A stretch of 64,000 nt of DNA from Candidatus Dechloromonas phosphorivorans (GTDB lineage Bacteria; Pseudomonadota; Gammaproteobacteria; Burkholderiales; Rhodocyclaceae). Shown here piece after piece: positions 10,201 to 18,776 of this stretch. Positions within the stretch are counted from its first letter, which is position 1; each line of letters starts with the position of its first letter. The notes under the pieces were generated by a model. The model was not told the DNA's origin, made no database searches, and saw only the letters and a list, made by a program, of their open reading frames with translations. Where the stretch lies: contig JADKBR010000015.1 in the NCBI GenBank assembly GCA_016714975.1, positions 1 to 64,000 of the forward strand, read 5' to 3'. Both the position numbers and the translations under genes were made by a program.

Positions 10201-12207
10201 TCGATGGTTTCTGGCTTCGGCAGTGTTGTGGGAAAAGTCCGGAATATCTATCAGGTACACATTCCCGTTTTCCTTATCCAGCATCACGTTGCGGGGATGA
10301 AGGTCGCCGTGGGAAATCCCGAGTCCATGAAGATGCTCAACGGCATCGGTCAGTTTCTCGATAACGCCCAATTTGTCCGACTCATTGATTGCAGCATCAG
10401 CCCACGTCGTCCCATCAACCACGTCGGTCACCAGATACATACTGCTGGACCTTGCCGCGAGTCCGTATTCATGAATTCGTGGCAGGTAAGTGGGATTTAC
10501 TGCTGCCAGCTTGTCCAAGCGCCTCAAAAAAGTAAGCACGCGGAAATTGCTTACCGGATCATCTCCCTTGCTGCCAACATTCAACCAGGCTTTGACGAGC
10601 CTTCCCTCTGAGACATAGACCTCTTTATCATCAGTCGAAACCAGAAACTCGCCCTCGTCTGGAAACTGCCGCGTATGATTTATGGGATGGCGATAGGCTT
10701 CCAGTTCAGAATCGTCGAACGTTGGTATCGACTCGCCCTGCGGTTCTGCACGCTTCAAGGCATCGAAGAATGCCGATGCATCCTTGAATCTCCCTGTCAC
10801 TGCATCAAGAAGAACGTCTGCATACCATTCACTGCTTGATAGCATCTCGTTCTGAATGTTCTCCAAGCTCTTCGGAGACATTCTTTGAGCCGTCAGCAGA
10901 TGCCACGCCACAAGCCCAAGAGCATGCACGTCCTGCTGAAATGGGGTCGATGTTGAGCCATCCAACATCTCCTTCACCTCGACAGCCCCTACCGAAAGAC
11001 TGCTCCGATAATCACCGACCGTTCCAATCGGTTGGTGGTATGCGGAGATGAAATTGGAGAGAGCAATTTCCTTCGAAGGCGACAACCACAGACTATGGTC
11101 TGCAATGTCTCGGTGGGCAATTTTGATCTCATGCAGGTCACCGAACTTCGCGAGGAGCAGCTTCGTGAGGTTCAGTCGGTCAGTCTGGGTAAAGGACTGA
11201 CCATATTTGCCCACGAATTCGTTGAACCTCACATGCCCAGGAGGAAGCTCATAAACCTCGCTGTACTGGGATGTAACTTCATCCTTTTCGAAGCTTGTCA
11301 GCGAGCGTAGGCAGTGGTTGTACAGGTCGCGATTCTGGTGGTTGATGAACTGCAACACCTCCCGCTCGCGAGATACGATTTCAGCCCTGCCCTGTGGGGT
11401 AATAGCCTTGTTGCCTTGAACCTTCTTGAAGTTCCAGATCCGCAGCAAAGCCTCGGTACCCTTCGAGATTTCCGAACTTGCCAGATACTCTTTGTATACA
11501 AATTTCGGATGCTCGAAGATTTCCTCGACCGCTGTGTACCCTCCGATTTTCAGAGCCTTCGGTGCTGTATTGCCCTTCAGAAATAGCTCGTCAAAGACCG
11601 GAATGTCTTGATTCAAGACTTGCGAATCGGGATGCGGACGGAAGTATTCGTTGAACTTACCTTTGTCCGAGAACCGTAGGAACTCTTTCAGGGAAATCGT
11701 GTGTTGAAGGTCGACCTCAGGAAGCTGACTAAAATCAGCATTTCCAGTCATGACGACAAAGAAATGGACTCGCGGCAGGTACTTCTTGTTGGTAAAGCGA
11801 GATGAAAGCCGTTTAAGCTTGTTATCCAGCAAGAATTTTTTGTTTCTCGTGACGCTGACGGGCGAACGTCCCATGTTCTTGTCGCCCTTGAACCAGACAT
11901 CCCCGTTAGCCGTTACGGGTTCATGGTTCCAATCCTTCAATTCAACGATGATGACGTTGCAGTGAGTCGCGATAACTAGATCAAACTCACCTTCCTTGCC
12001 CTTGGAATCGACGAACCTGAACCCTGCATATCCTTTCCACGGTTGGTTTTGGGGGCGTCCGAGCTTGTTTTGAAGCTGGTCCCGTAGGGAGTTTCCTCCA
12101 CCTTGAAACTTACCAGCAGGGAGAGTATCCGCGAACGCCGCCTTGATCTTGTTGATTGCCTCGATTTCTTGTTCTTGTAGTCCGCCGTCCCAAATTTCGA
12201 TGTCCAA
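7252..12207 (-). CDS. NERD-pseudokinase-kinase-SF1 (UPF1/DNA2-like) helicase fusion
   Basis: One open frame of 1651 residues. It starts at TTG 12207, with AAGGAAG as a well-placed ribosome site. Residues 1-150 resemble a NERD nuclease-related domain (FDLVIATHCNVIIVELKDW). A first kinase fold near residues 220-460 has HRDIADHS, but serine replaces the catalytic Asn and there is no DFG, so it is likely a pseudokinase. A second kinase fold near 520-720 keeps HGDLHPRNVMLD (about residue 636) and DIPDF. The C-terminus from about 1070 is a superfamily 1 helicase: GPPGTGKTEF (about 1090), IIDEAAR, VGDHLQLPPL, QYRMAPPI, SYQGKENR and NVAMSRAMDR. The parts recall PglW (NERD plus kinase), here joined to a helicase. 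Anti-phage defence is inferred from architecture and ICE cargo position. Confidence 0.85.
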   Translation of the reverse strand: MDIEIWDGGLQEQEIEAINKIKAAFADTLPAGKFQGGGNSLRDQLQNKLGRPQNQPWKGYAGFRFVDSKGKEGEFDLVIATHCNVIIVELKDWNHEPVTANGDVWFKGDKNMGRSPVSVTRNKKFLLDNKLKRLSSRFTNKKYLPRVHFFVVMTGNADFSQLPEVDLQHTISLKEFLRFSDKGKFNEYFRPHPDSQVLNQDIPVFDELFLKGNTAPKALKIGGYTAVEEIFEHPKFVYKEYLASSEISKGTEALLRIWNFKKVQGNKAITPQGRAEIVSREREVLQFINHQNRDLYNHCLRSLTSFEKDEVTSQYSEVYELPPGHVRFNEFVGKYGQSFTQTDRLNLTKLLLAKFGDLHEIKIAHRDIADHSLWLSPSKEIALSNFISAYHQPIGTVGDYRSSLSVGAVEVKEMLDGSTSTPFQQDVHALGLVAWHLLTAQRMSPKSLENIQNEMLSSSEWYADVLLDAVTGRFKDASAFFDALKRAEPQGESIPTFDDSELEAYRHPINHTRQFPDEGEFLVSTDDKEVYVSEGRLVKAWLNVGSKGDDPVSNFRVLTFLRRLDKLAAVNPTYLPRIHEYGLAARSSSMYLVTDVVDGTTWADAAINESDKLGVIEKLTDAVEHLHGLGISHGDLHPRNVMLDKENGNVYLIDIPDFSHNTAEARNHRYSPENIDGSSSEQRDIFAVLRMSCELLGLEWGEESNTYPRVSDAIQSELNDVEFGFKDLGRFKKAITSAAKVEEQKFVEILLNGIDEQTTIFPDNGHLFVKVEASKKGENVLLVTFAGIGGTFCAFYDKEQRCFVGGLPPRIRSDVNFRVAEESQFEISTAIRIKPGRPAQLSGLSEHLRDDDAFHRAIEMLQTVPPEIDESGLSQQLKDVFERAAASVGEERSDISFDISTQALWRAILATETESSPNIELNGASIKPSDTDSELILPYDADIDPLGAFASTDEVEALLVDQDGAEKVIGEVLLKKSALNEVRLNKVRSSAYGLKDGDPVFFRTKQDRASYRKRKAALERLLDREGVLPDLLDLFDPACNKDATAFNISVTDDDFARYDREDQHGNKISLNEQQREAFTKLLNYGPLSLLQGPPGTGKTEFIAAFVHFLVEKLDVRRILLVSQSHEAVNTAAERIRKHCGRLGTSLEVVRFSNREGAVSHGLKDVYSHAITAEKRELFNAEYRYRVAALSDALGLDAEFISKVVDAELKLFKQIDHLESQLKNFENIGDEDDIKALKPIVVELDETIRTKLHVDYGIALPQESKVSDAKSILLSNLCSEYGVRPNEARRVRALARISRDIQDALSAERVNCDEFYARSRQLVTGTCVGIGQGHIGIHDNIYDFVIIDEAARSISSELAIAMQSAKRVLLVGDHLQLPPLYSDAHKAALARRLGINDKHTELDEVLRSDFARAFNSEYGKQTSATLLTQYRMAPPIGNLVSKTFYEGKLNNGDRAIPDIYRGAPNTLRSPVTWLDTSSHGDHANHQSDRGVSIYNRCEAEQVIDLLKQISESGQFLTDLSNLKDKDDALIGVICMYAEQKRLIRQKFNQGIWSDGFKALVKIDTVDSYQGKENRIIILSLTRSDKQRSPGFLRTPNRINVAMSRAMDRLLVIGNAEMWKTHNKDKPLGQVVSYMSDMGEDAGYKFMSAQKSR

Positions 12208-12441
12208 GGTGCTTCCTTTTATCCCATTACCGAATTAATCGATCTGCCGGAGGGATTTTACATGCCAAACGGTTGCCTCGTCCGCGCGCTTCTTCACCCA
12301 GCAAACCTCCCTGCCACTGTCAGCAATTAGCGACAATGCAGACCTATTCCTCGATGTGCACCAGAGGCGGCTTTGGTCGATCAGCACGCAGACGACGACA
12401 GCGGTTCAACGGCAGCTTCTAAATCAGCCCGCGACGCCCCT

Positions 12442-13650
12442 TCAGTGAGACCCTTCCGCACTTTTCAAGGACGGCATCGGCTGATCCGTCCGCCATACCC
12501 AGGCATCCTGTTTGGCCGCCGCAGTCGCTTTCTCTTTCACCGCCCGCTCCTTCGGGTCCATGAAAGCGCTCACCACATGCAGCGGCACCGGCGCCGGCCC
12601 GGCATCCAGCAGCAAGACATTCGGAAAGGCCGCCGCACTCCGAGCGTCATAGCGCAGCGGTTTGACGAATCGGCGGTGCTGGGCGACCAGGGCGTCGATC
12701 AGCGGCAATTCATGCACGCCCTCGATGGGAATCCAATGCTCGCTCGTCAACATCAAACTCGCCGCATCGATCTCGTAGGTGTATTCACGGCGGGCGCGGA
12801 TCAGCGCGGCCAGGATGACGCGGACCGGGTGGCCGGTATCGGCATCGCGCGCCTCGAACAGCGGAGCGAACACCCGCTCGATCCGCTCCCAACTCCGGCT
12901 GGCGATCAGCAGCGGCGCATCCGGCATGTGCCGAATCCAGATCCGGCGGCCCTGACTCGTGGCCTCGCTCGCCTTGAACTCGCCGATCACGATGGCCAGC
13001 GGCGTCTGCCCGTCCTTGGGGCGCAGCACGGCCAGTTTCTCGCGCCGACGCTTTGCGGCTTCTGCCTTGGCACTCTCGCTGAAAGGTTCGGGCACATACA
13101 GGCGCTCGGCCAGCGGCACGCCCTTGACCATGATCTCCTCGGCCGCCTCCAGCAGGTACTTGCGCAGCACGCCCTGGTTGCGTTTGCCCGCCATCGCCGG
13201 GCTCCAGCGGTTGAAGCCCGCGCGCTCGAACAGGAAGTGCATCAAGGCCCGCAACGTCATCTGCCGCCGCGGCACGCCGATCTCCGCCACCTCCTGGGGT
13301 TCGCCGCGCGGCACGCCGCGCCCGAGCACTCGTGTCCAGGGGAAATCCACCCGCAATTCGACCCGCCCCGGTTCCGACTCCAGCACCGCTTCGCCGACCA
13401 GTTCGCCCAGTCCGGACTGCTGGACCTCCGGCTCGTAGGAGGGGCAGCCCGGATGGTGGGTGCTGCCGCTGTCCGGCATGCGCTTGACCACGAACTGGCG
13501 ATGCCGCGCCACGTACATCTCCACGCCGCCCGGCACGCACAGGCAGCGCGGCCGCTCGGGTGTCTCGTAGACGTGGGCGAGCGCATCCTGCAGTTGTGGA
13601 TCGTCCGCGCCGATCACGCGGCCCTTGATGGCGAAGCGTTGGGAGTCCAT
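12442..13650 (-). CDS. DUF1173 family ICE protein
   Basis: A 402-residue protein matching the DUF1173 family as I remember it, common in ICEs and plasmids and of unknown function. The N-terminal half has a short Cys/His set (CLCVPGG, HHPGCPSYEP) that could bind metal. Residues 125-260 are helical and basic. The C-terminus includes VVSAFMDPKERAVKEKA. It begins eight bases after the end of the upstream recombinase-like gene, so they are probably co-transcribed. GC is high and matches the ICE backbone. The defence operon starts about 230 bases downstream, so this gene marks the right border of that insertion. Confidence 0.6.
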   Translation of the reverse strand: MDSQRFAIKGRVIGADDPQLQDALAHVYETPERPRCLCVPGGVEMYVARHRQFVVKRMPDSGSTHHPGCPSYEPEVQQSGLGELVGEAVLESEPGRVELRVDFPWTRVLGRGVPRGEPQEVAEIGVPRRQMTLRALMHFLFERAGFNRWSPAMAGKRNQGVLRKYLLEAAEEIMVKGVPLAERLYVPEPFSESAKAEAAKRRREKLAVLRPKDGQTPLAIVIGEFKASEATSQGRRIWIRHMPDAPLLIASRSWERIERVFAPLFEARDADTGHPVRVILAALIRARREYTYEIDAASLMLTSEHWIPIEGVHELPLIDALVAQHRRFVKPLRYDARSAAAFPNVLLLDAGPAPVPLHVVSAFMDPKERAVKEKATAAAKQDAWVWRTDQPMPSLKSAEGSH

Positions 13651-13657
13651 GGCGAGC

Positions 13658-14602
13658 TCAAATCAACTCATCGAGCAGTTCCGCCAGCGTCGGCTTGGGC
13701 CGGGGCAACAGCTCCCGCACCGCGCTGCGCTCGCCGATGCCCAGGATCGCGCCCACCTGATCCTCGTCGGCCCCGCGCTCATACATCCGCGATATCACGG
13801 TGAGGCGCGCCGACTGGGCGCTCAACCCCTTGAGTTCGGCGTAGCGGAACAACTTGCGGTAGATCTCCAGCAGCGCCCGGCAGACGTAGCGGTTCTGCCC
13901 CGGCTCGCCATTGTTGGGCGTGATCTTGTAGGGCTCGCCGCTCGGGGAAAGAAACAGCCGGCTACCCGGGTCCAAGCCGCGGTAGACATCCGGTCCACCC
14001 AGGCCATGCCCGCCGGCGAGACGCTCGCGGAAATAGGCGGCCAGCGCGTCGTCGAGGCGGTTGCTGCTGAAGTACAGTGGCCGGAGCTTGCCGTTGATCG
14101 CCGCGTCGGCGCGCAGCTCCGATTCCCTGCACACGCTGCCGTCGGCATGCAGGTAGTCGCGCACCTCGATCCGGGCGATCTCCAGCGGCCGCAGGCCCGT
14201 GGCGAACAGCATGTAGTACAGGGCCAGGTCATGCCAGGTGCGACTGGTGCGGCCCTTGATGCGCACCGCGCCCTGGGCCACCTCCGGCGCCGACAATACC
14301 CGCGCCGGACGGGCGCCGACCGGCGGCTGGGGCTCGAAGCCCTCCAGCGCGACCAGGATGGCGTCCCGATGCAGGCGCAGCCGCCGCACGAAAGCCGCGC
14401 CTTCCTCCTTGAGACCATCCACGCCCACCACCTGGGTGAGTTGGACGGCGACGGACTTGATGCGCCGCTCGACCGCCGTGCGCGAGACGCCGAAGCGCAT
14501 GGCCACCGCCTCGTAGGTCTCACCGCCAATGACGGCACGGAGCATCTCAACCGATTGCAATGCGTTCTCGTGGTGCTTGCTGATCTCCTCGCTGTCTTGC
14601 AT
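13658..14602 (-). CDS. Tyrosine-recombinase-like ICE protein lacking the catalytic Tyr
   Basis: A 314-residue protein. Residues 20-60 hold a helix-turn-helix (YEAVAMRFGVSRTAVERRI). The C-terminal domain has the phage-integrase box-I arginine context (YYMLFATGLRPLEIARIEV) and a box-II-like SARLTVISRMYERGADEDQV segment. The expected tyrosine region reads GIGERSAVRELL, with no Tyr at the usual place. It may be a recombinase-derived DNA-binding protein rather than an active integrase. The true ICE integrase and att site are not in the window. It sits between the AlpA and DUF1173 genes in a leftward operon. Confidence 0.6.
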   Translation of the reverse strand: MQDSEEISKHHENALQSVEMLRAVIGGETYEAVAMRFGVSRTAVERRIKSVAVQLTQVVGVDGLKEEGAAFVRRLRLHRDAILVALEGFEPQPPVGARPARVLSAPEVAQGAVRIKGRTSRTWHDLALYYMLFATGLRPLEIARIEVRDYLHADGSVCRESELRADAAINGKLRPLYFSSNRLDDALAAYFRERLAGGHGLGGPDVYRGLDPGSRLFLSPSGEPYKITPNNGEPGQNRYVCRALLEIYRKLFRYAELKGLSAQSARLTVISRMYERGADEDQVGAILGIGERSAVRELLPRPKPTLAELLDELI

Positions 14603-14859
14603 GACTTGCTTCTCCCATCATCTCTCGATCGTCATCAGCCCGAATGTTCGAGCGCCGACGCCCCCTTCGCCAGGCGAAAACGCCGGGAAAGGCGCGGGAT
14701 TTCGTCATCAGGCCGAGCGCGCCGCCGTCGCTGAAGAACTGGCCGGCCGGACCGATGAGCGCACGCGCGACGCATGTGGCGGGTCGGCGCCGACCCGGTC
14801 GATACGCGAACGACGCCGCCGTTCCGAGCCGAACCGGTCCCCGCTCATTGCCTTGCCCG

Positions 14860-15135
14860 TCACCCGGGCTGGCCTTGCTGCGCGATCCAGCGGCGGATGT
14901 CTTCCGCGCGCCAGACGGTCACCCGCTCCGAAAGCTTGACCGGCTCGGGAAAGGTGCGCGCCTGGATGCGCCGCCAGAGCGTCGATTTGGAGATGGGAAC
15001 GAAGGCCAGCACCTGGGGCTGGCGCAGGAAGCCGGTCTCGGGCAGCGTCAGGGTCGAAACCGGGGTGGCAGGCGTAGTCGAAAAAGCGCTGGAAGCCGCC
15101 ACCTTCGCGGCGGTACTGGTACGGATGTTGGGCAT
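14860..15135 (-). CDS. AlpA-family regulator
   Basis: A 91-residue protein with a typical AlpA/MerR-like winged helix-turn-helix: TGFLRQPQVLAFVPISKSTL, then WRRI and a WRAEDIRRWI ending. AlpA proteins regulate excision or integrase genes of prophages and ICEs; this is family knowledge. Residues 1-33 are a low-complexity Ala/Thr/Ser-rich leader. The stretch between it and the recombinase-like gene (14603-14859) shows no supported gene. Confidence 0.8.
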   Translation of the reverse strand: MPNIRTSTAAKVAASSAFSTTPATPVSTLTLPETGFLRQPQVLAFVPISKSTLWRRIQARTFPEPVKLSERVTVWRAEDIRRWIAQQGQPG

Positions 15136-15803
15136 GATCGGGCCTCGTCACGGCGGGTGCCGATAAAGGACATGACCTGCTCTGTTGCGGCCGCGCTAGG
15201 TCAGGATGGCGCGGGCCGATAGGGAACGCAGAACTCGACGACATGCCGCCGGCGCCCCGGTCGCGCGGCATGGAAGGATGAGCAAGAAAGTGACTCCCAC
15301 CGCATGACGGCCAAGGGCGTCCGGGTCGGGAAAGATCAGCCGATCCGCACCTGCACCGCGCAGCACGCGCGACGGCGGATCGTTGGGCAACAGGCAGGTA
15401 TCGACTGCGACGCCGCCACGAGAGCGGTGAGGGTGCCCACGGTGTCAGGTCAGCCTGACGTGGAACCTGTCGATACGATATTGAGGTCCGTGGGCCGACG
15501 CAAGACGCCCCGGGACGCGCCAGCCGAAAGGGGCCGCACACGCCAGCGATTGGAGATGGCACCGGTACCGAACCCATTCCGGCACGCCGTCATCAAGTTT
15601 GCCGCCCAGGCGCCGGATCGCGGACGAAGCCGATCCGGCTCAAGCCCGCGTTGGCGGATAGGGCCATGATTTGTGCCCGCGTCTCATCAGGCGCCTTGGT
15701 GTCCGCCTGCCAGTCATCCCCCGGGGAGAGTGACTGGAGGGTTTCACGCACAACATTTCGCGGCCGTGCGGCCCATGCTCCCCCCTGTGGGTGGAAATAT
15801 TGG
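15136..15803. other. 668-base stretch with no supported gene
   Basis: Only GC-driven open frames without family resemblance or good ribosome sites are seen. The region separates the XRE gene from the AlpA gene and may hold the promoter of the AlpA-led operon, but no convincing -35/-10 pair was found. Confidence 0.4.
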
Positions 15804-16163
15804 CTATTTCGAGCGGTTGCCCAAGTACTCACAACAGTTCCGCACGACCGTCATAACGAATGCCCGATCGTCAGTCCCCAGTTCGGAAATCCATGCGCCA
15901 AAGGTCGCCGCTTCGCTGGCCTCTTCGGGCCCTTCCGTCGATAACAGGTCGCCAGCGGAACATCGGAGCGCCACCGCAAGCCTGTCCAGCGTCGGCAGGG
16001 ACGGCAAATGCGCCCCGCGCTCGATGCGCGAAATGGTTTCGGCGTCAACGCCGACCCGCTCCGCAACCATTTCCTGTGTCCATCCCAGCTGTTTGCGCCG
16101 CTCCGATAGGTTGCCCCCAAGTCGCTTCGCCAGACGGGCGGAGTCTTTCTTCTTTACCGCCAT
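15804..16163 (-). CDS. XRE-family transcriptional regulator
   Basis: A 119-residue protein with a Cro/CI helix-turn-helix at about residues 14-72 (LGWTQEMVAERVGVDAETIS, then RIERGAHLPSL). A short C-terminal helix ends in YLGNRSK. A Lys-rich N-terminus precedes the domain. Such proteins repress ICE excision or transfer operons, or their own gene. An imperfect dyad 60-80 bases upstream is a candidate operator. The ribosome site is AAAGGA. Confidence in the fold is high; the target is unknown. Confidence 0.85.
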   Translation of the reverse strand: MAVKKKDSARLAKRLGGNLSERRKQLGWTQEMVAERVGVDAETISRIERGAHLPSLPTLDRLAVALRCSAGDLLSTEGPEEASEAATFGAWISELGTDDRAFVMTVVRNCCEYLGNRSK

Positions 16164-16224
16164 CGTGTTGTCCTTTCAATCAACAAGAATGACGGTCACT
16201 GGACTATCGAAACAGGGTGACTTA

Positions 16225-16244
16225 TGTAGTTATAGCTATCTACA
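16225..16244. promoter_or_regulatory. Imperfect dyad, candidate XRE operator
   Basis: TGTAG at 16225-16229 and CTACA at 16240-16244 flank an AT-rich core containing ATAGCTAT. It lies in an AT-rich patch upstream of the leftward XRE gene, where its promoter should be. Binding is inferred only. The rest of 16164-16553 shows no gene. Confidence 0.35.
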
Positions 16245-16553
16245 GACTTGTTGAGTTCAGGCGAATCAACATGACGAAAGGGTCATATTCTGGCGTCCGC
16301 TGCGAATGGCGGGCGGCTTACAGTGAGCCCGGGCAGATGGATCAGATTGGTGTAATCACGCTCTGAATGGTGGCAACGAAAATCGGTCACGGCTTCGCCG
16401 ATCAGACGAATGGGTGCGTCAACCGGGAAAACGTCAAACGACTTCGGAAATGCCAATGCGATGGCCATGAGCGCGAACGCCGCCATGCCGGTTCAGCGGC
16501 CCCGATAACAGAATCGCTGACCGTGAAGTTCCTCCAGGCAGCAGCCATCGACG

Positions 16554-17324
16554 CTAATCGCCAACCGCAGATACGGTGCTTTCCAGGGCTTCCGGCAATC
16601 GCGCGCTGGCGTCGGCCTCCGTCGGATCGACCGCCGCGTCGCGTTCCGGACCGGGTTCGTCCGCGCCATCCGGTGCACCCACGGCTTCGGCCTCTTGCCG
16701 GTTTGGCCCGCTGCGGCCTTCGACATCGCGCGCGTCCAGGGCATTCATCCGCCGCCGCAACCCCATCGCAAAGTTCCGCGCGCCATTGGCGACATCGCGC
16801 ACCTGCCGTTTGAGACCCGCGCGCTGCATGTCGACGGCCTGGGTGGTAATCACCTCGTGAATCTCCAGGGTCTGCAACAACGGCATCAACTGGTCGAGTT
16901 TGCCCAGCACCTCCAGGAAGCGTCGACCGATGGACGACAGGACATGGACGTCCACATCCAGCGGCACGGTGTCGTAGGTCGCCGTGCTGGTGATGCCATG
17001 GACCTTGAATAGCGCTTCGGCACCGTCGATGGCTTTGTTGAGGTTCTCGGTCACTGCGTCCATCTGGGCTCGAATGGCCTCCTCGACCTTGGCGACGTCC
17101 TCGTGGTCGAGCCTCGTGCGAGCGATCACCGAGATGAAGTGGGTGTTGAGTTGCAGCGTGTTGAACAGCCGCGCGAAGAAGCGCTTGCCCTCGGCGCTGG
17201 TGAAGCGCGTCGGCATCTTCAGGCTGGCCGCCTCGACGCGTCGGAAGTCGGCCTTGGCCTCCTTGGCGAGAATGCGGGCGTTGACGGCCCCCTGGTCTAC
17301 CTTGACGATCTGGATCTCCGACAT
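16554..17324 (-). CDS. DUF1845 / PFL_4669-family (AcaB-like) ICE regulator
   Basis: A 256-residue protein. Residues 1-180 are mostly helical and match my memory of the PFL_4669/DUF1845 ICE family, whose IncA/C member AcaB is a transcriptional activator acting with FlhDC-like AcaDC. Recognisable parts are VLSSIGRRFLEVLGKLDQLM and the basic NFAMGLRRRMNAL end of the domain. The last 60 residues are acidic and disordered. It reads leftward and is divergent from the 17867 gene. The presence of a FlhD/FlhC-like pair on the same element supports the AcaB parallel. The regulatory role is inferred. Confidence 0.6.
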   Translation of the reverse strand: MSEIQIVKVDQGAVNARILAKEAKADFRRVEAASLKMPTRFTSAEGKRFFARLFNTLQLNTHFISVIARTRLDHEDVAKVEEAIRAQMDAVTENLNKAIDGAEALFKVHGITSTATYDTVPLDVDVHVLSSIGRRFLEVLGKLDQLMPLLQTLEIHEVITTQAVDMQRAGLKRQVRDVANGARNFAMGLRRRMNALDARDVEGRSGPNRQEAEAVGAPDGADEPGPERDAAVDPTEADASARLPEALESTVSAVGD

Positions 17325-17866
17325 GCCGTGCTCCTCGAAATACCGCGTTCGGGCCGATCATCCGTGCCGGCACATGCATTCGCCACTGGAAATGGCCGTC
17401 ACCTGAGGGGGCTTTCGGCATCGGGCCCGATTGGGCCGGCTTTTCGGGATTGACCTGGCCATCCGGTGGCACTACCTTTACGTCATGCAGCAGCTGGCCC
17501 TGCATTCAAACAAGGCAAGCCCTGGAGTTTCCTGTCTGTCGCGTATGCCATCGGCTTCACCGGTGCCGCGTGCGCCGATCTTGCCGGCACCGATATGGGT
17601 GCCTGTCGCACCCATGCCATCGAGGCAAGTTTTCGAGGCAGGGGCGAAGCGCTTCAACGATTTCGTAAGCGCCCCTCCCCCGAAAGCCTTCCTCGATCGG
17701 TAGCTGGCACACCGATCACGGCGGTTCTCACCGCCCGTTCAAGCCAGCCCTGGAGCTTCTTCCCATAGCGCCGTTCCGCCCGTAGCGGGTCGGCCGTTCC
17801 TCACCCACGGGGGCATATGCCCCCAGTCGTGGTGCGCGTTGCCTCCAATTTTTCCTGGAGCCAACG
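17325..17866. promoter_or_regulatory. Divergent intergenic region with a repeated AGCCCTGGAG motif
   Basis: 542 bases separate the two ICE arms. The 10-mer AGCCCTGGAG occurs at 17518-17527 and 17746-17755 (each followed by a TTTC/CTTC-like tail) and again at 21934-21943 before another rightward gene. A perfect 16-base palindrome lies at 17809-17824. No gene with family support is present. It is probably the main promoter/operator region of the rightward arm, by inference. Confidence 0.4.
17809..17824. promoter_or_regulatory. 16-base perfect palindrome GGGGGCATATGCCCCC
   Basis: The palindrome lies 43 bases before the ATG at 17867, inside the probable 5' leader. It could form a tight hairpin in RNA or be an operator in DNA. 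It has no T run, so it is not a standard terminator. Confidence 0.5.
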
Positions 17867-18445
17867 ATGCTGAATCAGAGCGTATCCCCCCGAGTTTCCC
17901 GTCCCACGCCCGTGGGCCCTGTTTTGCCGCCGATTCTTCCCTCTTTCGCGGCCACCTCGCGCCACCGTCCGGCGGCGATCCCCGATCGCGCCGCCCTGGA
18001 CGCTTTGCTCGACGGCGAGGATGCGCCCGTCGAATGGAGCGAGGAAGACATCGTCTTCCTGCATTGGCGCCTGCTGCAGGAAGTCAGCCATCTGGCCGAC
18101 CCGGCGACGCCGCTGGCAGAAAAGTTCGACACCCTGCGCTGGGTGTTCAGCGAACGCGAGAAGGACGGCCTGCCGTTCTCCTTCGTGAGTTGCCTGCGTG
18201 TCGTCGGCTGCAGTCCGCTGTCGCCGATCGCTTACTGCGGTCGGGTCGACGCGGAGGAAGTGCGCGACCGCATCCGCCACGGCCTGAAGGCCTGGCTCGA
18301 CGCCACGCTCGAGCGCTACCCCGACTGGGTGTGCGACGCCGTCGTCCACAACCCCGCATGGGTCGAGGCCCGGCTCGCCAAGAACCCCCAGTGGATCAAC
18401 GAGCAAATCAAGCGGATGGCAGTGCAGGGCGACCTGTTCGCCTGA
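17867..18445 (+). CDS. Hypothetical ICE protein, 192 residues
   Basis: First gene of the rightward arm. No membrane segment or known motif is seen. After a Pro-rich N-terminus (residues 1-40) the protein is helical and acidic (WSEEDIVFLHWRLLQEVSHL) and ends in KRMAVQGDLFA. A Cys pair occurs near residues 110-124 (SCLRVVGCSP, YCGR). The start has the upstream context TCCTGGAGCC. GC matches the ICE backbone and the gene heads a co-directional run up to the transfer genes. Function unknown. Confidence 0.6.
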   Translation: MLNQSVSPRVSRPTPVGPVLPPILPSFAATSRHRPAAIPDRAALDALLDGEDAPVEWSEEDIVFLHWRLLQEVSHLADPATPLAEKFDTLRWVFSEREKDGLPFSFVSCLRVVGCSPLSPIAYCGRVDAEEVRDRIRHGLKAWLDATLERYPDWVCDAVVHNPAWVEARLAKNPQWINEQIKRMAVQGDLFA

Positions 18446-18508
18446 TGCCGTCTCCCATTTTTCGGGCTGGTCGCCAACGCGAAGGCCCTCCCCTTTCAAG
18501 GAGTCATC

Positions 18509-18766
18509 ATGACCACTTTCAAGGATGTCCTGTGCCTGCTGGCGATCTTCGTCGCCTACGGCATCGTCGGACGCCTGGATTATGAAGACGCGGTAGGGCT
18601 GGAACAGATCATCAAGGAACGGCATCACGCCGACTGTCTGATGACGACGCCAGCCGACCGCGAAGCCCTGGCGCGGATCAACGATCTGCCCTTCGATCCA
18701 TCCACCCGCCGCACGGACGCAGGCGCACCCGAAGACGGGCAGCGCTGCACGCCGCGCGTGCTGTGA
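18509..18766 (+). CDS. Small hypothetical ICE protein with one membrane helix
   Basis: 85 residues with a good ribosome site (AAGGAG, seven bases). Residues 5-22 form a hydrophobic helix (DVLCLLAIFVAYGIVG), followed by a soluble, charged tail. It is co-directional with its neighbours. No family recognised. Confidence 0.5.
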   Translation: MTTFKDVLCLLAIFVAYGIVGRLDYEDAVGLEQIIKERHHADCLMTTPADREALARINDLPFDPSTRRTDAGAPEDGQRCTPRVL

Positions 18767-18776
18767 GGAGGCCGCC

